This document shows positions 21,861 through 28,913 of a DNA stretch of 31,633 bases, in pieces. The stretch is taken from assembly GCA_910578215.1 (NCBI GenBank), contig CAJTPH010000036.1, forward strand, positions 1-31,633, in the 5' to 3' direction. Within the stretch, counting starts at the first letter, position 1; each line of letters begins with the position of its first letter. Source of the DNA: an uncultured Acetatifactor sp. (lineage in GTDB: Bacteria > Bacillota > Clostridia > Lachnospirales > Lachnospiraceae). The position numbers were made by a program, and so were the translations under genes. The notes beneath the pieces were generated by a model, which searched no databases, was not told the DNA's origin, and worked only from the letters and a program-made list of their open reading frames with translations.

Positions 21861-21874
21861 ATCTTGTCATGAGA
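21850..21874 (+). repeat. TGTCATGA repeats at the integrase 3' end
   Basis: TGTCATGA occurs twice here (about 21853 and 21865). The longer TTTTGTCATGAATC at 21850-21863 is found again exactly at 22061-22074, on the other side of the tRNA-like end. These may be arm sites for an integrase. Confidence 0.45.
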
Positions 21875-21917
21875 TTAAGAAACCATTGAAAACTCTAGGG
21901 TTATAGGCTTTTTTCGC

Positions 21918-21942
21918 AGGGGTTCGAGCCCCCTTGCTTCCA
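21918..21942 (+). other. tRNA-like 3' end, probable attachment site (attR)
   Basis: AGGGG-TTCGAGC-CCCCT (21918-21934) is a perfect T arm, followed by TGCTTCC and A (21935-21942), the 3' half of an acceptor stem plus discriminator. No D or anticodon arm is upstream; instead there is the end of the integrase region. This is what an integration into the 3' end of a tRNA or tmRNA leaves behind. I cannot name the tRNA: its 5' stem should read GGAAGCA and lies outside the window, probably left of base 1. Confidence 0.7.
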
Positions 21943-21952
21943 TTTTTGTTGC

Positions 21953-22003
21953 AAAGGCCGCAAATCAAGGATTTTCCAGTAAAATCAATGGTTTGCGGCC
22001 TTT
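21953..22003. terminator. Perfect 12-bp inverted repeat after the tRNA-like end
   Basis: AAAGGCCGCAAA (21953-21964) and TTTGCGGCCTTT (21992-22003) are exact reverse complements around a 27-base loop that can itself fold (GATTTT/AAAATC). It is a good terminator for both strands. The loop contains CCAGTAAAATCAA, which recurs at 28754-28766. Confidence 0.65.
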
Positions 22004-22060
22004 AAATTTTAATGATTTTGAAAAGAGTATTTATAATTTATAAGTACTTATTATTAGATT

Positions 22061-22074
22061 TTTTGTCATGAATC
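22061..22074 (+). repeat. Second copy of TTTTGTCATGAATC
   Basis: This is an exact 14-bp copy of 21850-21863, placed on the presumed chromosomal side of the attachment site. See the findings. Confidence 0.5.
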
Positions 22075-22082
22075 CACTATCG

Positions 22083-22280
22083 CTAAGCATAAAGCTGTCC
22101 CCCAACGACAATATGTGTTGCCGTAATCTTAGGGTACTTTCCCTTATTTGCTGCTACAATCTTATCTATGGAAGTGTAATATTTCTTTGCGATCGCATAC
22201 AGGGTATCCCTTTTTTTGACAACATGGGACGAAACACTTGCAGACGGTATGCTCTGTTCTTCTTTGAAATCTAAATCCAC
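22083..22280 (-). CDS. LysM-domain protein, short or truncated
   Basis: The frame from a GTG at 22280 gives 65 residues, of which HVVKKRDTLYAIAKKYYTS and the following IDKIVAANKG...IVVGGQLY form one LysM domain, the peptidoglycan-binding module. The frame stays open upstream to 22328 without a standard start, and LysM is normally one part of a larger protein. This may therefore be the tail of a longer gene, perhaps a phage base-plate or lysin gene. It is the last minus-strand gene of region 2, about 100 bp after the DUF262 gene. Confidence 0.6.
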   Translation of the reverse strand: MDLDFKEEQSIPSASVSSHVVKKRDTLYAIAKKYYTSIDKIVAANKGKYPKITATHIVVGGQLYA

Positions 22281-22376
22281 ATATCCCGTTGCTATATAAG
22301 AGATATATGGTAGCTTCCAAAAATATAATTACAGCATGCCATAATGTGACAAATACCGGCACTGCATTACATCGTT

Positions 22377-23762
22377 TTACGCGCTCCTTCTGCTGTTTTT
22401 AGCAGAATACTTCTCAAAATCCGCCCTCATAAATAAAAAGTTCTTCTTTTGATCCGCAAAATATGAATTGTTCGCGGCGGCAAAATGGACCATCCATTCA
22501 TCCAAATCCCTGTCCTCCTTGTATGAATAAACCATCATAGCCATTAAAGACAGTCGGTTTTCCTTATTCCGAAGCTTGGAATCAAGCCTTACGGTATTCT
22601 CCAGCAAGACATCCAAAGATTCCGAATACAGATCCATATCCTCCTTTACGGCCTCTGCATCCATGTGGAGATTTTCCGCTATAAACGCCTCCATATTGTC
22701 ACTGCCACTTTTTGTCCCGTCCATATGCAGAAACTCCAGCATAAGCCCCTCCAGCATATTTAATTTATCGTTGATGACCTGCTTATCCTTCGTGCTCAGT
22801 TCCCTGTCGATCTCATCGAACAGCAGATTATTCCTATTCTTTCTGGACATCCTGAGCTCTCTTTTAAACCCTCTGAGAAATTCCGCAAATCGGGAATCCT
22901 CTACTCCAAGCTTGGCAAACCTGTCAAATAATGCCAGAAAAATAAACGAATCCTTTTTATTAAAGATATCCTTTATATCCTCGCCTATTATACTCTCAAG
23001 CCTGTGCAGATTCTCTGTAAAAGCGTCAAATTCCTCATCCACGGCATTGTCATTTAGGTATTTACAAGCCGCCTTGGCCTGCGTCTTCCAGTTGTCAAAA
23101 TGATTGATACACATTAAGGCTTCTACAACTATCCTCTCAATTACGCCCTTAGTCTTATCCTTCTCAGAATAACTCCCGCAGTCCGCAAAAAATCTGCTGT
23201 TAATAATTTTGTGAATACGCCCTGCAAATTTATCGAGATAGGTGAATGCCTTCTGGTCCGTATTCATGGCCACATGATTGTTATACCGTTTAATATATTT
23301 TGATATCTTTGAGCTGTCACAGGCTTCATGAATAACCGTCTCTATCTGATACTCGTCGAATTTTTCCTTTAATTCCTCCGGAAGCTTATCATAGGATTTA
23401 TTTTTTATGTCAAACACAGCCTCCTCCCAGGTGATATTTCCGTCGTCGCCGGTAATCTTTCTTTGATACGGGACCAATGAATTCTCTATGGAAGCGGTAA
23501 TTTTATAGTTTCCATATCTGAATGCCATCAATGCAGTGCTTCTGCAGCCTCCATCCACAATATACAGCTGCGAGTTATCCTCCTCTCCAAGTATAACGGG
23601 CGGGATATAGTCATCGGTGAGAACGGTTGCTATCAGCTCATTGATATGCTCGTTTTTCCAGACAAAATTTCTTTGGACGTCCGCATCATTGCTTATCTTT
23701 CTGCTCCTGATCTTCTTAAGGTACATTTCCAGAGTGTATGTTTGCTTTCTGGGTCTTGCCAT
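22377..23762 (-). CDS. DUF262 (ParB/GmrS-like) protein
   Basis: The 461-residue product starts at 23762 (MARPRKQTYTLEMYLKKIRS) behind GGAGG. The N-terminal part is the DUF262 fold: DVQRNFVWKNEHINELIATVL, then YIPPVILGE and LYIVDGGCRSTALMAFRYG, where DGGCR stands where most members have DGQQR. The rest is a long helical region with acidic C-terminal third. DUF262 domains hydrolyse nucleotides in GmrSD-type restriction enzymes, but the motif here is altered and there is no nuclease domain that I can see. It follows the sigma-factor gene by 35 bp, so the two probably work together, perhaps as regulator and sigma factor. Confidence 0.8.
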   Translation of the reverse strand: MARPRKQTYTLEMYLKKIRSRKISNDADVQRNFVWKNEHINELIATVLTDDYIPPVILGEEDNSQLYIVDGGCRSTALMAFRYGNYKITASIENSLVPYQRKITGDDGNITWEEAVFDIKNKSYDKLPEELKEKFDEYQIETVIHEACDSSKISKYIKRYNNHVAMNTDQKAFTYLDKFAGRIHKIINSRFFADCGSYSEKDKTKGVIERIVVEALMCINHFDNWKTQAKAACKYLNDNAVDEEFDAFTENLHRLESIIGEDIKDIFNKKDSFIFLALFDRFAKLGVEDSRFAEFLRGFKRELRMSRKNRNNLLFDEIDRELSTKDKQVINDKLNMLEGLMLEFLHMDGTKSGSDNMEAFIAENLHMDAEAVKEDMDLYSESLDVLLENTVRLDSKLRNKENRLSLMAMMVYSYKEDRDLDEWMVHFAAANNSYFADQKKNFLFMRADFEKYSAKNSRRSA

Positions 23763-23797
23763 TTTCAATTCCTCCAGCTTTCTTTCGTATAAATTGC

Positions 23798-24355
23798 CTA
23801 AAACAATATTGATATATTTCTATATGAGTGAATAGCAGCATAGCTGTCCGCGTACTGCCTTTCACTGATATGTAATTCTTCTTTTATCTCCTTTGGGAGA
23901 TAGCCGGCCATATTCAGCCTTAAAACCTCCCTTTGCAGTCTTGACAGCCTGTTAAGATATGTCGCAATTCTCCTGCTGTATCCCTCCTTGCCCTCTCCGA
24001 ACAGCTCTTTTTCGATTGTAACGTCATCGGCAAGCACGTCTCCTATTGTGGTATCCTCGTCGTCGCCCAACGGCGTGTCAATCGAAACCGAGATTCTGTC
24101 TGCTTTGCGCTTTTCTCTGTTTCTCCTTGTCATTTCCGTCTTGATATTATTTGACAGACACGAATACAGAAAAACGTCAAAGGGCTGGGATTGGTCATAT
24201 TTTCTCATTACCTCCACAAACACCTCGTTTGCAAGCGAATAAAAATCATCCAAATCCTTGTCCGATAAGCCTCCAAACTTTAATAATATTTTGTCTACTA
24301 TGCGACGAAGCTTTTTGGCGTTATCATCATAATATTCATTTAATATCTGCTCCAC
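23798..24355 (-). CDS. Sigma-70-family RNA polymerase sigma factor, under SOS-type control
   Basis: The preferred start is a GTG at 24355 with AGGGGGAA before it (about 185 residues); an ATG at 24388 is possible. Region 2 reads DDFYSLANEVFVEVMRKYDQSQPFDVFLYSCLSNNIKTEMTRRNREK. After an acidic linker, region 4 is a helix-turn-helix: LSRLQREVLRLNMAGYLPKEI-KEELHISERQYADSYAAI. It would direct RNA polymerase to special promoters. Transcription comes from a promoter with a LexA box in its spacer (24478-24506), about 120 bp upstream. The divergent operon that begins at 24922 has no good housekeeping promoter that I can find, so it is the likely target. Confidence 0.88.
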   Translation of the reverse strand: MEQILNEYYDDNAKKLRRIVDKILLKFGGLSDKDLDDFYSLANEVFVEVMRKYDQSQPFDVFLYSCLSNNIKTEMTRRNREKRKADRISVSIDTPLGDDEDTTIGDVLADDVTIEKELFGEGKEGYSRRIATYLNRLSRLQREVLRLNMAGYLPKEIKEELHISERQYADSYAAIHSYRNISILF

Positions 24356-24477
24356 TTTAATTCCCCCTGATGACCCATGCATTATCATTTGTTTACATAT
24401 AAAACCTGTCCGACAATGTTTTCACACCGTTTTAAGGCAGGTCTTTTTATATTCTGCTGCTTCTGTGGACACTGATA

Positions 24478-24506
24478 AGTATAGAACATACGTTCATAGA
24501 TGTCAA
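24478..24506 (-). promoter_or_regulatory. SOS promoter: TTGACA-17-TATACT with a LexA box in the spacer
   Basis: On the minus strand TTGACA (24506-24501) and TATACT (24483-24478) are exactly 17 bp apart. The spacer contains GAAC-GTAT-GTTC (24495-24484), which fits the Gram-positive LexA box. LexA bound there would block RNA polymerase. The transcript would start near 24471 and run into the sigma-factor and DUF262 genes. Confidence 0.8.
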
Positions 24507-24517
24507 TACCATTTTCA

Positions 24518-24529
24518 GAACAAACGTTC
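24518..24529. promoter_or_regulatory. Second LexA-type box
   Basis: GAAC-AAAC-GTTC is centred 34 bp upstream of the first LexA box, about three helical turns, so two LexA dimers could bind on one face of the DNA. Confidence 0.65.
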
Positions 24530-24921
24530 GTTATTTTATTATATTCACATTTACAGCCTCCAACGGCATAAAAAATATCCTGATCATACATACGGCGCTT
24601 GAAAATTTCCTGTACCTGCAATCTTCCCTTCCGATTTAATGTAATTATAAAACATCAGGTGTCCCGTTTTCCGTACTGTAAAGCTACGATATTTAATTTT
24701 CTCCTTTTCAAAAACAACACAGGCAAAGCAGAACCAAATTTCCCCAACGCGAAATTTTTAACAAAATCCAAAGGCTAATGTAGAAATACATATCACAGCC
24801 AGCACACAGCTGCCAAAGGTTCATCTCAAAGCAGCATCATTATCCAAAAGGAGGCATTTCTGCAAAGAAAAACTGCAGCCAAAAATTATATCAAAAGAAA
24901 AAGGAGCGATTACATTAACCA
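24530..24921. other. Intergenic region between the sigma-factor promoter and the divergent operon
   Basis: I see no convincing gene. A 78-codon frame (24385-24621) crosses the SOS promoter and is treated as chance. On the plus strand the best housekeeping match before 24922 is TTAACA and TAGAAA with 17 bp between them, which is weak. The promoter for the operon is expected here and may be recognised by the element's own sigma factor. Confidence 0.4.
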
Positions 24922-25194
24922 ATGACAAAAACATTTAACAGAACCGGAAACGGTAAAACAGACCACACTCAATTTGGCGGACTCATCTATCCTTCAGATT
25001 TTAATACGGAATACAGAAGGGAAAATAATAAAAACGGCTCGCCCATAGCAAGACGCATCGAAAATGATGCGCAATTTGACAGCCAATGCAGAAAAAACAG
25101 AGAGAACCTGTCACGGTTCTTAAGCCTGCAGAATTATTATAAAGAATATGCTTCCGGTAAAAGCATAAAAAATAATCTGAACGAGGGACGGTGA
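24922..25194 (+). CDS. First gene of the operon: small polar protein of unknown function
   Basis: This 90-residue product starts MTKTFNRTGNGKTDHTQFGG and is polar and rich in Asn, Arg and Lys, with no apolar segment and no family I recognise. AAGGAG lies about 15 bases before the ATG, a long but usable spacing. It ends 6 bp before the polymerase-like gene, whose ribosome site is in its last codons, so the two are co-translated. It may be an accessory or cofactor of the polymerase, judging only from position. Confidence 0.55.
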   Translation: MTKTFNRTGNGKTDHTQFGGLIYPSDFNTEYRRENNKNGSPIARRIENDAQFDSQCRKNRENLSRFLSLQNYYKEYASGKSIKNNLNEGR

Positions 25195-25200
25195 CGTAAA

Positions 25201-27975
25201 ATGATAAAACAACAGGCATGCCATAAGTTTATATACAAGCTGTCAAGCAAACGGCTGAAACAATCCAGGTGGAATCTGACTCTCCCGCTTAAAACCGCAA
25301 TAAAAAACAAAAATGATATTGTGGCCTTAAACGACAGTCAGATACTCCGCTGGATCTGCGAATTAAACGGCATCGACGATCTGGACGGCGAGGTGCTGAA
25401 GCTGAAAAAGGAAATTAAATATGTTAAAAAGCTGCCTAAAAGCCAGGAAAACAACATTAAGATCAGGGAATTATACGAAAAAATATACTCCCTCCAATAT
25501 CAGAAGGATTATTTCTGCATGATCATGGATTCCGATAAGGATTATGACAGAGCGAATCAGGGCTTTAAAATAAACGGCTATAAATACCGCCGGCTCCTTG
25601 GGACCAACGGAGGAATCAAAAAATCCACCATTACCTACATCGGCGATAACGTATACGAAGAAATCACGAAACGGATGGAAAACGGCAGGAATAAAAGCAA
25701 GCCCGTCATACCCGCCAAGCTTGAAGCATACCAGGCATTGATCTGCAGCGCCTCTATTCCGGTGACAATGCCGAGAATATTAATTGTAAATGACTGCTGG
25801 GTGCGGTTCAGCGAGGATGTAATAAAAATATCCGACGAAAACGACGGGGAGCCGGAATTAAAAACAGAAAAAGATTATATCATCGACTACTGCGATTCGG
25901 ACGGATACGGTCTTATGTCGCCTGCTTATTCCCGCATTGTCAGCAAAGACCTATACGGGGATATGTTCAAGGGACAGACCGTTTCAGGCGTTAATACAAG
26001 ATTTGCATGGACCAAGGGGATGCTGTTTACCTTTGACTTCGTAGAATTTGCACGACGGGTCAACCGCGAAGCATATATGGTGAAGGATGTGTGGGGCGAA
26101 TGGCGGGATGTCCGGGATTACGATGTGATTCTCACCGCATCCATGGTTAAGCTTTGGGATTCCTACGACAGCCTCGAACACTTTCTTGGCTGCTGCAGCG
26201 AAAATCATTATCAGTTTTCGGTGGCAAAAGCCATGCCTCACGAGCTGGAAAATGTCAGAAACTCAAATTACCAGTTCTTACAGACCTACAGCCTGACGGA
26301 CGAGGAGCTATATGAGCTGTGTAAGCCCACGATCGACGAAATCAGGGATGTTCTGGGCGGCGACTGGAGAAAAACCATCGTCTTTGCAAAGGGAATGAAC
26401 CTTAATGAAGAAAATGTGGACTATATTGATAATGATTACATCAAAGCGCTGATGATAGACAAAAGATTGATGGATGACCCGTTTATTTTTAAAAAAATAT
26501 ATTCCCTCATCAAGAAACGGATAGAAATGGCATCCAAGGGTTCTATCAGGAACGACGGAAACTTTGCCATAGTTTCCGGTGATCCGTACTCGTTAGCCCA
26601 ATCCATATTCGGCCTTCCCGTCACGGGCCTGCTAAAAGCCGGTGAGGTTTACCACAAATACTGGATAGATAAAGGCGTCGACGAGATCGCGCTGTTCCGC
26701 GCTCCCATGACCTGCCATAACAATATCCGGCGAAGAAGGGTCATACATAATGAAGAAACGGATTTCTGGTATCAATATAATACTACGGGAATTATTTTAA
26801 ATTCATGGGATACAACCTGTGACGCGCTCAACGGCGCAGACAAGGATTCGGACGCCTTCTTTTCAACCGACAATAAGATAATCGTCGCGCACACGTTAAA
26901 TTCCATGACAATCGAATGTGTGCAGCGCAAGGCCGAAAAAATAATTCCAACGGAAGCCGACATGGTACAGGCCAATAAGCTTGCCTTTGGAGACGAGATC
27001 GGCACAACCACCAACAGGATCACCGCCATGCTCGAGAGACAGGCGGCCTTTGACCCTGACAGCGAGGAATACAGGGTTTTGGACTACCGTATCAAGTGCG
27101 GGCAGCATTACCAGCAATGCGCCATAGACAGGGCAAAGGGAATTATTGCAAAAACAATGCCCAAATATTGGTACAGCAAAGCCGCATGTAATAAATTACC
27201 GGAAGATACACCGGAGCAAATGCATTTTAAGGAACTATGTCTGAAAATCGCGGCAGAGAATAAACCCTACTTTATGAAATATGTGTATCCGGATCTGAAC
27301 ACAAAATATAACAAATACCTCCGGGACGCAAACAGCAAATGTATCAGAGAGTTTGAAATACCCCTGGCTGATTTAATCCACAAACCCGATAAAACGCCTG
27401 CGGAAAAAGAATTTCTCGACTATTACAACAGGCTTATGCCTGTTGGCGGCAATCCCTGTACCGTAAACCGCATTGCCTGGTTATTTGAAGACACCTTCAA
27501 ATCATATTGCGTAAACTATAATAAAGCAAGAATATTTGACTCTTCCATTCTTAAATCCGGCGCCGCATATGATCGGAATACCTACCGGAAAATTGAGAAA
27601 ATCAGGACAGAGTATGAGGATTCCGTAAAGCTTTTTCAGCAATTGTCAGGCAGACAGCGTCTGGATAAGGATGAAGTAAACATTAACAGAAACATGATGC
27701 TGCTTCAATTTAAATCCATGTGTGAGGAAATCTGCCCCGACGAGAAGGCGCTTTGCGATATAATAATCGATCTCTGCTACTCATCCTCCAAATCCAAACA
27801 GTTTGCCTGGGATATTTGCGGAGATATCATTATTAAAAACCTGCTTGAAAAAAATAACCATATTATAAATTATCCGGTATTGGTTAAAACAGAGGGAGAT
27901 TTTGCTTTCGGCGGAGAACAGTTTATAATGCGCCAAAAAAAATGGAAGGAAGGTGATTCGCTATTATTATATTAA
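25201..27975 (+). CDS. Two-barrel RNA polymerase of the RdRp/YonO superfamily
   Basis: This 924-residue protein has, in order, the signatures of the double-psi-beta-barrel polymerase family (Pfam RdRP, QDE-1, YonO). CDSDGYGLMSPAYSRIVS (about 231-248) matches the DGxGxxSPxxA stretch. NTRFAWTKGMLFTFD (265-279) matches the Q-x-R-x-x-x-K-G stretch with the barrel Lys272. ALFRAPMTCHNNI (497-509) matches the R-x-P segment. DALNGADKDSDAFFS (541-555) is the metal-binding loop with Asp547, Asp549 and Asp551 (26839-26853). GQHYQQCAIDRAKG (634-647) matches A-V-D-x-x-K-x-G near the family's end. The loop normally reads D-x-D-G-D; the glycine is serine here. The enzyme would make RNA in the cytoplasm; whether the template is DNA (as for YonO) or RNA is not visible. 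It is longer than YonO (about 500 residues). Confidence 0.85.
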   Translation: MIKQQACHKFIYKLSSKRLKQSRWNLTLPLKTAIKNKNDIVALNDSQILRWICELNGIDDLDGEVLKLKKEIKYVKKLPKSQENNIKIRELYEKIYSLQYQKDYFCMIMDSDKDYDRANQGFKINGYKYRRLLGTNGGIKKSTITYIGDNVYEEITKRMENGRNKSKPVIPAKLEAYQALICSASIPVTMPRILIVNDCWVRFSEDVIKISDENDGEPELKTEKDYIIDYCDSDGYGLMSPAYSRIVSKDLYGDMFKGQTVSGVNTRFAWTKGMLFTFDFVEFARRVNREAYMVKDVWGEWRDVRDYDVILTASMVKLWDSYDSLEHFLGCCSENHYQFSVAKAMPHELENVRNSNYQFLQTYSLTDEELYELCKPTIDEIRDVLGGDWRKTIVFAKGMNLNEENVDYIDNDYIKALMIDKRLMDDPFIFKKIYSLIKKRIEMASKGSIRNDGNFAIVSGDPYSLAQSIFGLPVTGLLKAGEVYHKYWIDKGVDEIALFRAPMTCHNNIRRRRVIHNEETDFWYQYNTTGIILNSWDTTCDALNGADKDSDAFFSTDNKIIVAHTLNSMTIECVQRKAEKIIPTEADMVQANKLAFGDEIGTTTNRITAMLERQAAFDPDSEEYRVLDYRIKCGQHYQQCAIDRAKGIIAKTMPKYWYSKAACNKLPEDTPEQMHFKELCLKIAAENKPYFMKYVYPDLNTKYNKYLRDANSKCIREFEIPLADLIHKPDKTPAEKEFLDYYNRLMPVGGNPCTVNRIAWLFEDTFKSYCVNYNKARIFDSSILKSGAAYDRNTYRKIEKIRTEYEDSVKLFQQLSGRQRLDKDEVNINRNMMLLQFKSMCEEICPDEKALCDIIIDLCYSSSKSKQFAWDICGDIIIKNLLEKNNHIINYPVLVKTEGDFAFGGEQFIMRQKKWKEGDSLLLY

Positions 27976-28715
27976 ATGAAAAGGAATATGTAGAAGGCAT
28001 ACTGCAGGACAAAAGCATCGAGCCGTCCAGGGCATATCAGTTTTTGAGCATGTATGCAAAATATCTCTATCACGAAAAAAAACTGAAAAAGCCTGAAATT
28101 ATCAAAGAGCTGAATCGTTATATGGAGAGCTGCTACCCTCGCTATAATCCTGTGGATTGGTCGGAAAATCTGGAAAAATACGCCGACAAAGCGGGAAAAT
28201 ACCCGTTATGCCAGTGCAAGGGAGTGTGGGCCACCAAAGATGAGCTGAAAAAAATCGAGGAGCTGCAGGACAAGGTATTGGAACGCCTTGCCTTTACACT
28301 TTTATGCCTGGCAAAATTCAGAAATTTCCAGAATCCAAATAATAATAACTGGGTCAACTACAGCAACGGGGAAATATTTTCAATGGCGTGCATTAACATC
28401 CCTGCCTTTGAAAAGGACATCAGAATCAACCGATTAAAAGAGCTGGGGTTTATTGAGTATGCCAAACAGATCAACAATTTAAATATTCAGGTTCTGTATC
28501 TGGACAATGCCGGAGAAGACAAGCTGTTCGTATCTGACTTCAGAAAGCTTGGCTATGAATGGCGTTTATATAAGGAAGAAAAATACATACGCTGTGTCGG
28601 CTGCGGCATTCTCGTAAAAAACACCAACGGCAAGAGGCAGTATTGCAAGGAATGTGCAGACACCCTGGACAAGGAGAGGGCAAAAATGAGAATGAAAAAG
28701 CTGCGCGGCAAATAA
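27963..28715 (+). CDS. Phage-like protein with probable winged helix and Cys4 zinc ribbon, ATT start
   Basis: The frame is open from 27957, but there is no ATG, GTG or TTG near its beginning; the first usual start is a TTG at 28044. AAGGAAGGTG stands seven bases before ATT at 27963, and starting there gives MIILNEKEYVEGIL, a very natural N-terminus, with 250 residues in all. The middle (LAFTLLCLAKFRNF to NIQVLYLD, about 105-190) looks like a winged-helix domain. The C-terminus has CVGCG (C222, C225) and YCKEC (C236, C239), a zinc ribbon, and ends in a basic helix. I recall such proteins in large Clostridia phages, without a known role. The gene overlaps the polymerase gene by 13 bp. Confidence 0.7.
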   Translation: MIILNEKEYVEGILQDKSIEPSRAYQFLSMYAKYLYHEKKLKKPEIIKELNRYMESCYPRYNPVDWSENLEKYADKAGKYPLCQCKGVWATKDELKKIEELQDKVLERLAFTLLCLAKFRNFQNPNNNNWVNYSNGEIFSMACINIPAFEKDIRINRLKELGFIEYAKQINNLNIQVLYLDNAGEDKLFVSDFRKLGYEWRLYKEEKYIRCVGCGILVKNTNGKRQYCKECADTLDKERAKMRMKKLRGK

Positions 28716-28913
28716 ATGTTCGATTTGCTCAAAAGAAAAAACCCTCAAAAAACCCAGTAAAATCAAGGGGTTGCAGACTTGGCTTTTCAAAATGAGATTT
28801 TCCTATATGGTATAGAACCTCTTTTTACACATCTCCTTTTCAGGAGGAGATACCGCTGTTCCTGCGATACCTCCTCCTGCTCTCAAAATTTCAGCAACAC
28901 GAAAGGAACGAAA
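28716..28913 (+). promoter_or_regulatory. Leader with competing hairpins before the tail-assembly-like gene
   Basis: CAGGAGGAG (28841-28849) pairs perfectly with CTCCTCCTG (28871-28879). Part of the same segment, GGAGAT (28846-28851), can instead pair with ATCTCC (28831-28836). Only one of the two hairpins can form at a time, as in attenuators. AACCC-N12-GGGTT at about 28752-28773 is a further stem, and contains CCAGTAAAATCAA (28754-28766), also found at 21976-21988. A late promoter could lie around 28790-28815, but I cannot define it. Confidence 0.45.

Noticed and set aside
21918..21942. A complete tRNA gene, for example tRNA-Sec
   Set aside because: Only the T arm and 3' acceptor half are present, upstream sequence is integrase region, and the discriminator A does not fit tRNA-Sec.
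22576..23103. A 175-codon plus-strand frame
   Set aside because: It is antisense within the DUF262 gene; its serine-rich product is typical of reverse reading.
24385..24621. A 78-codon minus-strand frame whose stop overlaps a possible sigma-factor start
   Set aside because: It contains the SOS promoter and both LexA boxes, so most of it would lie upstream of the mapped-by-eye transcription start; the product has no clear family.
28779..28913. N-terminal extension of the tail-assembly-like gene
   Set aside because: The frame is open from 28779, but the extension covers the leader hairpins, and the ATG at 28914 has its own ribosome site and gives a natural N-terminus.
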